NCBI RefSeq assembly: GCF_030286045.1
Contig: NZ_CP127390.1
Location: 2,621,482-2,685,481, forward strand
Direction of reading: 5' to 3'
DNA: 64,000 nucleotides
Origin: Propionimicrobium sp. PCR01-08-3
Lineage (GTDB): Bacteria; Actinomycetota; Actinomycetes; Propionibacteriales; Propionibacteriaceae
The translations under genes and the position numbers were made by a program. Below the pieces are notes generated by a model. It was given only the letters and a program-made list of their open reading frames with translations, made no database searches and was not told the origin of the DNA. Below, one piece after another: positions 8,941 to 16,328 of this stretch. Numbering within the stretch: the stretch's first letter is position 1; every line of letters starts with the position of its first letter.

Positions 8941-9591
8941 ATGTCGATGACTGAACTGGATCGATCGGATAGCTCGGGCCCGGCCCCGGCGGTGACGCGG
9001 ATTCGTACCGCGAAGCCGTCGCAGGCCAGGCCCGAGCGTCCTTCTGTGTTGAACGGCAATGCAGCACCGGTGGTGGTGAAGGTGCCCCCGCCTTTCGCGG
9101 TGCGCACCTGCCAGTTCTTCTGGGCGATCAATTTCGTGCTGGCCGCGACGGCGATCGTCTTCTTCTTCGTGATCCGCGAAGACCAACTGCCGCTGATCGC
9201 CGATGCCATCCGCGCGGTAGAGGCGGATCGTCCGGACGAGACCTATGACAAGGCCGCCGACATCGTCTACTGGTCGGTCTTCGGGGTGATGATCGCGTTG
9301 CTGCTCGTCCAGATCACCCTGATGGTGTCGTTCATGAACCGCAAGCCGGGCACCAGGTGGTGGCAGCTCGTCACGCTCGGCGCGTAGCTGCTGCTCTTCG
9401 GGCTGGGCCGCGAGCTCATCGCCGGCGGCGAGAACGAAGAAAGTATCCGCCAGCTGTTAGCCGGCCAGATCGTAGCCGTCACGCTCGCGCTGCTGATCAG
9501 CAATCTGCCGTCGGCCATCCGCTGGACCGCCCGGCGCCACGATGTCCGCCGCGGGCTGGGCGAGGTCGCCGGTATCGGTGGCGAGGCCTGA
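8941..9591 (+). pseudogene. Small membrane protein interrupted by an in-frame TAG
   Basis: The reading frame opens at ATG 8941 (or 8947) and runs 148 codons to TAG at 9385-9387. It continues open for another 67 codons to TGA at 9589-9591. Before the stop there are two hydrophobic segments (QFFWAINFVLAATAIVFFFV and YWSVFGVMIALLLVQITLMV). After it come LLLFGLGRELIAGG and GQIVAVTLALLISNLPSAIR, which complete a four-segment protein ending in a basic cytoplasmic tail. A single G-to-A change (TGG to TAG) would explain the break, since Trp suits the membrane segment. It is the last gene of the Hsp70-LuxR-IniB operon, and its 3' part overlaps the convergent IniC-like gene. Unrecognised family. Real nonsense mutation, readthrough and sequencing error cannot be separated here. 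Confidence 0.7.
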
Positions 9592-11046
9592 GGCGATCTG
9601 ATCGAGGCTGCGAATCACGATCCGGCACGCATCGACTCCTGGCCGGTTCAGCAACGGCGACATGGCCTGAATCCGCCAGCTGTCGATGGCCGAGGCGACC
9701 TGGCGTCTCAGTCGCCCGGACGACGGGTCCGCCGCTTCGCCCAGCCCCAGCCTGCTGGCGGCGTCCAGGCCATCCCCACCGACGATGCGCACCGCCTCCG
9801 CGCTCAGCCCATCGGGCAGCCCGAGGCCTGACACCTGCGCCCGTGACAGCAGGGAAAGTTCGCGCAAGCCATGCGCGGCCGCGCGGATCCGTTCGATGCC
9901 GGCGCGCACCTGCTCGTCGCCGGGGCGCGGTGCCGCGTCCAGCAGGCGCTCCAGCCCGTCGAGCACCGCCCTGATTTTCAAGGTGGCGGCCCGCGACTGA
10001 AAACGCCGGTCGATGACATCCCTCAGTTCGACCAGGCCGCTGTGCTCGATGAGTTGTGCCGCCAACTGCTCCGAATCGGGCGCACCCGCCCTGATCAGCG
10101 AGACTGCCAGCCGGACGCCGAACAGCCCGAACCTATTGAGCAGCTGCCTTCGGGTGCCGGCGTCGAGGGCCAGGTCGCCGGTCGGGGCGGTGAACCGGTC
10201 GGCCGAGATCAGCAGACGCTCCCTGACGCCCCGGTCACAATTCGCGAGCGCGCGAAAGGCCCGGAACTCGGATTCGCGCAAGGTACGTGCGCCCTCGGCC
10301 AGCAGACCGGCGACCGGCACCACCCCGAGCACCAGCCGGGCCAGCTCGCCGTCACGTTCGTAGCGGCTGGCCACCTTGCCCGCCGAGAGCAGCGAGTCGA
10401 TGCGGCCCGACCCGATCTCGTCGGCGCGGGAGAGCACCCCCACCGCGTTCACGGTTTGGGAGGCACCGGCCGCGGTGTCCCGGAAGGCCTCCAGGAATCC
10501 CAGATCCGACGGGTGCAGATGACGCATCAGGTAGACGATCGCGTCCGCTGATGACGGGGCATCGGAGGGGGTCAGGAAATCCAGTGAGCGGGTCGAGACA
10601 TCGGACGACAACGAGGCGATGCCGGGGGTGTCGATGAGGATGACCGATTTCAGCACCGGCGCCGGCCAGCCGATGTCGATCCGCTCCACCTCGTCGGCCG
10701 AGGTGGCGTCCATGTCGATCACCAGCTGCCCTGCCACCCGCCGGATCGGCAGCCGACGGCTGGGGCCGTCATGGGGGTGCAAGGTGATCGAAGGGGTGTC
10801 CGCGTAGCGGTACCAGGTCACCACCTTCGTGCATTCCCCGGCATCCGTCGGCGCGATCTGCTCGCCGAGCAGGGCGTTGAGCAGCGTCGATTTTCCTGCC
10901 TTGACGATGCCGGCGAGCGCCAGCCGCAGCGGCTCACGCAGCCTGGCATCGAGTTCGTCCAGTGTGCCGATGGACGAATGGTCGCGGCTATAGAGCGACC
11001 GGGCGTCTGCGATGAGCCCGGCCACGTCGTCCAGTTCGTCGTTCAT
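9457..11046 (-). CDS. iniC: IniC-type dynamin-like GTPase
   Basis: 529 residues from ATG 11046; the much longer open frame upstream belongs to the neighbour's DNA. GTPase motifs: G1 GIVKAGKS (46-53), a Thr-containing switch region near CTKVVTW, G3 DTPG (139-142) and G4 SRAD (206-209). The sequence resembles mycobacterial IniC (about 493 residues) up to about residue 485 (CRIVIRSLDQIASGL). The last roughly 45 residues lie antisense to the membrane-protein gene and look unlike family sequence, so an older stop near 9590 may have been lost. It starts inside the stop of the IniA-like gene (ATGA overlap), so the pair is coupled. Expected role: GTP-driven membrane remodelling at the inner face of the cell membrane. 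Confidence 0.85.
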   Translation of the reverse strand: MNDELDDVAGLIADARSLYSRDHSSIGTLDELDARLREPLRLALAGIVKAGKSTLLNALLGEQIAPTDAGECTKVVTWYRYADTPSITLHPHDGPSRRLPIRRVAGQLVIDMDATSADEVERIDIGWPAPVLKSVILIDTPGIASLSSDVSTRSLDFLTPSDAPSSADAIVYLMRHLHPSDLGFLEAFRDTAAGASQTVNAVGVLSRADEIGSGRIDSLLSAGKVASRYERDGELARLVLGVVPVAGLLAEGARTLRESEFRAFRALANCDRGVRERLLISADRFTAPTGDLALDAGTRRQLLNRFGLFGVRLAVSLIRAGAPDSEQLAAQLIEHSGLVELRDVIDRRFQSRAATLKIRAVLDGLERLLDAAPRPGDEQVRAGIERIRAAAHGLRELSLLSRAQVSGLGLPDGLSAEAVRIVGGDGLDAASRLGLGEAADPSSGRLRRQVASAIDSWRIQAMSPLLNRPGVDACRIVIRSLDQIASGLATDTGDLAQPAADIVAPGGPADGRRQIADQQRERDGYDLAG

Positions 11047-13030
11047 CTGGTCACCGCCCGCCGTACCTCGGCGGTGGGCAATGCCTGCACAGCGGGCAGC
11101 CCACTGTGTAGCTGCTCCAGTTGCTGCAGTTGCCCCTTCAGCAGTGCGACCCGCTTGTCCTGCTCGTCGGAATACGAACCGGCGGCCTGCTTGGCGGCCA
11201 GCACCGATTCGGCCAGCGAGCGATGCAGCTCGTCCGCGATGGACGTGAAGTGGTCGCGAGCGGTGCGTTGCACGATCCGCAGCCGGTCCTTCAGCTGCTT
11301 GGAGACCTGAAAGGTCACCTCGTCGATATAGCGGCGGACGATGTTCTTGGCCTCGAAACGACGTCTGGTCAGCCGGTTCGCCATGTCCTCGCGGTAGGCG
11401 CGGCGTCCTACCAGCACCCCTGCCAGCAGCGAGATCGGGAGCCCCGCACGCCGATATAGATCTTCTCGACCGCCCCCAGGTGCCCCTCCTCGAAATCGGG
11501 GAGTTCGTCAACCGGGTCCAGCAGCCCGTCGACCGAGGAGACTTCGATCACCGGGAGTTCGCGTTCGTCGGCGAGGAAGAGTTCGGCGATCTCCTCGACG
11601 AGCCAGGTCGAGCGTTCCTCGGTCCACACGAAGGTTTCGGAGATCGCGGCGGCGACCCGCTGATCGATCCATTCGGTGATCTGGTCCCAGATCGGGCCGG
11701 GATCGCCGTCGTCAATCGATTCCTCGGCTTCCCGCTGCACCCGGCGCAACCGATCGCGCAGATCGTGTTCCATGTCGGAGATCAGGTCGGCCATACCGTC
11801 GGCCAGCGCCACCTGCCAGCGTGCGGACACGCTGCGGAAGTCGTCCGCCTTCTGCTTGGCGTCCTCGAGCTGCGCGATCATCCGCGGGGTGTCCTCGGGG
11901 TGCAGGATGGCGTTCAGTTCGGTGCGCACCGTGACCGTCATCTGTTCGACGGCGAAGCTCATGTCGTGCACGGCGCTGCGCGCGCCCAACAGTTCGGCCC
12001 GCTCGACCACGTCGCGGCGCAGGTGGGTGACCAGCGCCGGGAACCCGGATTCGCTGTTGAGTTCGCGGTCCTGCTGCTGGGCCGCGAGCAGCCGCAGGTC
12101 GCTGGAGACCGCGAAGATCGGCAGGTCGCCGATCTGCTTCAGGTGGCCTTGATCGATGTGCTGGATCGAACGCCATTCGGGGTACAGGTCGGTCTTGGCC
12201 AGCACCGCGGCCACGTTCGGGCAGATGCGCATCGCATGCTTGAGCAGCTGAACCTCGGGGTCGGTGTATTCCTGCGACGCGTCGGAGACCAGCAGCACCG
12301 CGTCCGCGGTGGACAACGCCGACAGGGTCGCGAGGGCCTGGGTCGAATCCAGGTTGCCGACCCCGGGTGAGTCGACCAGCCGCAGCCCGTCCTTCAGCAG
12401 TTCGCGGGGCAGCGCCACCTCAGCGGCGACGATATGCCGCTCATTTCCGGGGTTGCCCTTCTCGGAGACATAGTCGGCCAGCTGGTCGAGGTCGACCACA
12501 TTGCGGACGACCGGTGCGCCGGGCTGTGGCTTTCCTCGCGTCTGGTCGGCACCTTCGGGCCGGGTCATCACCCATGCGCCGGGCTGTTCGCCGTAGCCGA
12601 CCGCGGTCGGCACGCTGGTGGCGATGTCGTCATCGATCGGGCAGACCGGGGCGTTCACCAGCGCGTTGATGAGTTTGCTCTTGCCCTGTTTGAACTCGCC
12701 GACCACCACCACGCGGACGTTGGGATCCTGCAGCCTGGCCCTGGTCGCTACCAGCCGCTGCACCAGGTCGGTGCGTCCGGTCACGGTGGCGAACCGGCCG
12801 GTCTGTTCGACCAGCTTGAGCAATTGCGGACGCGGGACGATGGCTGTGGGGCTGGCCTGGGCCGCGGCAGTCCGAGGCTTGGTGGCCGGCTTCACGGCGG
12901 TGAGGCTGCGGCGGGGCACGGTTGCTTCGCCGAGTCCGCTATCCGGGGTGTGGGACGCAGCGCTACCTGCCACACCCACATCACCCGCGTCGATGGAGTC
13001 GGCAGCTACCGGGTTCACCTGTGTGCTCAT
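11043..13030 (-). pseudogene. iniA: IniA-type dynamin-like GTPase, frameshifted
   Basis: It starts at ATG 13030 after GAGGGA. The first frame gives 540 residues to a stop at 11408; the remaining 120 or so family-like residues lie in the -1 frame from about 11440 to 11043. GTPase motifs: G1 GEFKQGKS (111-118), G3 DSPG (220-223), G4 AKTD (278-281). The break follows KIYIGVRG; the other frame resumes with LPISLLAGVLVGRRAYRED and then the helical C-terminal domain. M. tuberculosis IniA, as recalled, has about 20 extra hydrophobic residues exactly here, so an out-of-frame deletion next to the GGGGCTCCC stretch (plus-strand C-run at 11442-11445) is the simplest explanation. A one-base error in that run would also restore the frame. 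The membrane-inserting segment appears shortened. Confidence 0.82.
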
Positions 13031-13085
13031 GCGGTTCCCTCGTGTTTCTCGTTCATGTCGGCGTCGTTGACGGCGTCCACCCAGC

Positions 13086-13147
13086 CGCGCCCGAAGTAGT
13101 GAGCTGCGCACGATATATCGGGCGCGTTCTCGCACATCGGGCGCAGG
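13086..13147. repeat. Dispersed 62-bp dyad element, copy 1
   Basis: Four GCGC-core units start at 13086 (CGCGCCCGA), 13105 (TGCGCACGA), 13119 (CGGGCGCG) and 13138 (CGGGCGCA). The two direct and two inverted units are each spaced 19 bases, around a TATAT centre. The same layout recurs at 28214-28275 and 32093-32155. This copy lies between the DSFN gene and the IniA-like start. Confidence 0.7.
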
Positions 13148-13196
13148 AACTGGTGCAACGGCGACTTCGTGCAGGTGCTGCGTGTGAACGCCCGCG

Positions 13197-13223
13197 AGCC
13201 CGGCTCCCACTTGGAGCCGGGCT
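13197..13223. terminator. Perfect 11-bp hairpin after the DSFN-repeat gene
   Basis: AGCCCGGCTCC (13197-13207), a 5-base loop, then GGAGCCGGGCT (13213-13223). There is no clear U-tract on either strand. It lies 70 bases past the end of the DSFN gene and before the IniA-like gene on the same strand, so it may cut or attenuate transcription between them. Confidence 0.6.
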
Positions 13224-13294
13224 GCGTTGTTCGGGTGGCGGATTCCACCGGGTTCAGTTACTTCGTCGGACGATGGGTCTCGGGCCCTATCGGG

Positions 13295-14503
13295 TCAGAA
13301 GTCGATCTCACCCTCGCCGCCGGTGGCACCTGCGCCCGGGCTGAAGATGTTGCCATTGTTCGCCCATTCGAAGCTGTTGTCGTAGGTGGCGTCGATCTCA
13401 CTGGTGAACGAATCGTCGATGGTGAAGGAGTCTTCGATATCGACATCGACGTTGGTCGAGTAGTCGTTGAACGAATCCTCGATCTCCAGGTCGAGGTTGT
13501 ACTGCTCGGAGAAATCATTGAACGAATCGTCGATCTGCGTGCTGATCTCGGTGTTGCCGATGGCGATGTCTCCGGTGGCCACGTTCACCACCGAATTGTC
13601 GATACCGATGTCGCCGCCTGCCGCGAGCGAGCCGTCACCGAATGCCACATTCGCGCTCTGGCCGAAGGCCTGGTTGACGTCGTCGCCGGCCGTGATGACC
13701 TGGTTGACCGACTGATCGAACTGCAGACTACGGGCGTCCACCTGAACGTTGAGGTCAGTGTCGCCGCCCAAGCCTCTGCCGAAGAAGCCGACGCCCGCGC
13801 CGCCGAGGTTCAGGCTGTCGAAGCCGGCGTTGTACTGGCGCACGCCCACCGTGGACGAGTAGTCGTTCAGTGTCTGGGTGTTGAACGAGCTGGTGATGTT
13901 GAACGAGTCCTGATTGCGGATCGAGTTGTCGGTCGTCTCATTGAAGGAGTCTTCGACCTCTACCTCGACATTGGTCGAATTGTCGTTGTAGGAGTCGCTC
14001 ACATCGTTGAAGGAATCATCGATCTCGACTTCGACCTCGTTGTTCGACAAAACGTCGGTGTCGTTGTACGAGTCCTCGACGTCATTGAAGGAATCTTCAT
14101 TGCCCGAGAGCACAGCGGTGTCGTTGTAGGAGTCGTCGATATCGTTCAGAGAATCCTCGACGGCAATACCCACGTTGGTGGAGTTATCCGAGCTGTCATT
14201 GAACGAATCCTCTACCTCGACCTCTGTCTCGGTGTTGAACGAGTCCTCGATGTCATTGTTGGAGGCGACATCATTGAAGGAGTCTTCGATCTCGGTATCG
14301 GTATTGAACGAATCCTCGACCTCGACGTCAGTGTTGAACGAATCGTCCACCTCGACGTCGTTATTGGACGCGATGTCGTTGAAAGAATCCTCGACTTCGG
14401 TATCGGTATTGAAGGAGTCCTCGACTTCGACCTCTGTCTCGGTATTGAAGGAATCCTCGATCTCGGTCTCAACGTCATTGTTCGACAAAATATCGTCAGC
14501 CAC
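13295..14503 (-). CDS. DSFN-repeat, D/N-rich protein of the iniBAC-like locus
   Basis: 402 residues, GTG start with GAAAGG upstream. Residues 16-205 consist of repeats whose core is DSFN, usually preceded by VE, IE or VD; across the protein there are 14 exact DSFN cores and several DSYN, DSLN and DSFT variants. Residues 240-330 repeat the middle domain of the IniB-like protein (VDAR, DQSVNQ, GDDVNQAF, GDGSLAAGGD, ATGDIAIGNT). More repeats and a Gly-rich C-terminus follow. It has no IniB N-terminal domain, signal peptide or membrane segment. The protein is very acidic; the repeats may form an elongated beta structure (inference). Third-position variation among repeats suggests selection on the protein sequence. 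It leads the minus-strand arm, followed by the IniA and IniC types. Confidence 0.8.
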   Translation of the reverse strand: MADDILSNNDVETEIEDSFNTETEVEVEDSFNTDTEVEDSFNDIASNNDVEVDDSFNTDVEVEDSFNTDTEIEDSFNDVASNNDIEDSFNTETEVEVEDSFNDSSDNSTNVGIAVEDSLNDIDDSYNDTAVLSGNEDSFNDVEDSYNDTDVLSNNEVEVEIDDSFNDVSDSYNDNSTNVEVEVEDSFNETTDNSIRNQDSFNITSSFNTQTLNDYSSTVGVRQYNAGFDSLNLGGAGVGFFGRGLGGDTDLNVQVDARSLQFDQSVNQVITAGDDVNQAFGQSANVAFGDGSLAAGGDIGIDNSVVNVATGDIAIGNTEISTQIDDSFNDFSEQYNLDLEIEDSFNDYSTNVDVDIEDSFTIDDSFTSEIDATYDNSFEWANNGNIFSPGAGATGGEGEIDF

Positions 14504-14616
14504 AGCTCTTGCCTTTCAACGGGGCCTTTAGGCCAAGTGATGAGTGGAAGTCTCGAGTAAGAGTCTGCGCCGGCGGGCGACCGGGAACATCGGGGATGAG
14601 CCCGGAACCCCTATCG

Positions 14617-14628
14617 CCCCTATAGGGG
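14617..14628. promoter_or_regulatory. CCCCTATAGGGG palindrome between divergent genes
   Basis: Perfect 12-bp palindrome, with an extra CCCCTAT half-site just upstream (14607-14613). It lies 114 bases before the DSFN gene and 113 before the amylase. It is a candidate operator for the DSFN promoter; no regulator can be assigned from sequence. Confidence 0.45.
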
Positions 14629-14740
14629 GATTCGAGGGGCTGGTCCCGGGCGGCGACGAGGACGAACCCGGCCCGGCACAGGGGCGGCGCCGCAGGCATC
14701 ATCAAGACCTCCTCGGGCAGGCTGCAGGTAGCGTGGAACC

Positions 14741-16267
14741 ATGTCCGACGAGCAACACGGTGACAGCAGCAGTGCCCCCACCAGCAAATACGACGAACGC
14801 GAGGCCGATTGGCGCAACGGGACGCTGATCTACCAGGTGATCGTCGACCGGTTCGCGCCGAGCGCCGACCTGGCGTCCAAGAAGGATCTCTATCCCGCAC
14901 CCAAGAGACTTCGCGATTGGAGCGAAACCCCGACCCAAGGGCACTATCTCGAAGACCAGCAGGTCTGGTCGCACGAGATCGACTTTTGGGGAGGCGACAT
15001 CGCGAGCCTCGAATCCCGCCTCGGCTATGTCGCCGAGCTGGGCGCCGACGTGCTCTATCTGTGCCCCATCCACCTGGCCTGGACGAACCACGGCTACGAC
15101 GGGCTCGACTATAAAAAGGTGCGCCCCGAATACGGCACCCGCGACGACGTCAAGCAGCTCGCTTCCAAGCTGCACGGCCGCGGCATGAGGCTGGTGCTCG
15201 ACGGCGTCTTCAATCACATGGGACGCCACAGTCCCGCCTTCAAGGCCGCCAGTTCGGACGAGCACGACCCGCATCGTGGCTGGTTCGATTTCAATCCGGA
15301 CTATCCGGGTGGCGCCCGTGCCTGGGCGAACGCAGTCAACCTGCCCGAACTGGTGATCGAGAACCCGGAGGTGCAGCGCGAGATCTGGGGTGACCCGGAT
15401 TCGGTGGTGCGCGGCTGGCTGCGTGACGGCATCGATGGCTGGCGGCTCGATGTGGCCTTCGAGCTCGGGCCGGACTATCTGGCGCAACTCACCCAGGCTG
15501 CCCACGATGAGTTGCCCGGCTCACTCACCCTGGGTGAGGTCTGCAACTACCCCGCCGGCTGGTTCCCGGCCCTCGATGGCGTGCTCAGCTTCACTCTGCG
15601 CGAGATCCTGCTGCTGGGCGCCAACCAGCAGATCACCGCCGGCCACATGCAGGCGATGCTGGAGCGCTACTTCGCCGATTCGGATTTCGAGCATCTGCTG
15701 AAGTGCTGGAATTACCTCGACAATCACGATGTGCCGAGAATCACCTCCACGATCCCGGACGCCCGCGCCCGCGAGCTCGCGACGGTCTTGCAGTTCACCC
15801 TGCCCGGGGCCGTCAACATCTATTACGGCACCGAGCTCGGGCAGACCGGCGGCGACGATCCGGAGAATCGGGCCCCGATGCGCTGGGATCTGGTCGCAGG
15901 CTCCAACCAGACCCTGCGGCTCTATCACCGGTTGATCTCGATCCGGAAGCAGCACCGAGCGCTTCGCGTCGGCGATATCCGCTGGCTGGTGACCGACCGG
16001 TTGATCGGTTTCGAGCGCCACACCGACCACATCGGCGAGGCGGTCTTCGTGGTCGCCAACCCGTCGTCCGACGAGGTCACCGAAACGGTTCTGGTGCCCG
16101 AGTCGATGCTGATGGATCTCTCCGATCTCACCGACCTGCTCAGCGGCACCAACGTGCCCGCCCACCGCGCGACGATCACCCTCACGCTGGCCCCGCACCA
16201 GGCGATGGTGCTCGTCGCCGATCTCGAGCCGGTTTTCGGGTACACCCCCTACAAGCGCACCCGTTAG
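14741..16267 (+). CDS. Glycoside hydrolase family 13 (alpha-amylase-type) enzyme
   Basis: 508-residue cytoplasmic GH13 enzyme acting on alpha-glucosidic bonds. The TIM-barrel motifs are present: DGVFNHMG (region I), GWRLDVAFELG (region II, nucleophile Asp), TLGEVCN (acid/base Glu) and NYLDNHDVPR (region IV, stabilising Asp). There is no signal peptide, so the substrate is probably an intracellular maltodextrin, glycogen-derived or cyclic oligosaccharide; neopullulanase-like or maltogenic activity is possible. The gene looks leaderless: TAGCGT (14729-14734) sits 6 bases before the ATG, with no ribosome site. Confidence 0.88.
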   Translation: MSDEQHGDSSSAPTSKYDEREADWRNGTLIYQVIVDRFAPSADLASKKDLYPAPKRLRDWSETPTQGHYLEDQQVWSHEIDFWGGDIASLESRLGYVAELGADVLYLCPIHLAWTNHGYDGLDYKKVRPEYGTRDDVKQLASKLHGRGMRLVLDGVFNHMGRHSPAFKAASSDEHDPHRGWFDFNPDYPGGARAWANAVNLPELVIENPEVQREIWGDPDSVVRGWLRDGIDGWRLDVAFELGPDYLAQLTQAAHDELPGSLTLGEVCNYPAGWFPALDGVLSFTLREILLLGANQQITAGHMQAMLERYFADSDFEHLLKCWNYLDNHDVPRITSTIPDARARELATVLQFTLPGAVNIYYGTELGQTGGDDPENRAPMRWDLVAGSNQTLRLYHRLISIRKQHRALRVGDIRWLVTDRLIGFERHTDHIGEAVFVVANPSSDEVTETVLVPESMLMDLSDLTDLLSGTNVPAHRATITLTLAPHQAMVLVADLEPVFGYTPYKRTR

Positions 16268-16328
16268 CGGCCACTTGCGGCAAGAACGACTACCCGAGTG
16301 CCATGTTCCGGCGGGCGGCACTTAACAT

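Noticed and set aside
11046-11511. 155-residue N-terminal extension of the IniC-like protein
   Set aside because: The sequence is the out-of-frame shadow of the IniA-like C-terminus; ATG 11046 overlaps the IniA stop in the usual coupled way.
13295-14503. Possible CRISPR array because of regular short DNA repeats
   Set aside because: The repeats are codons of a continuous frame, vary at synonymous sites and lack equal-length spacers.
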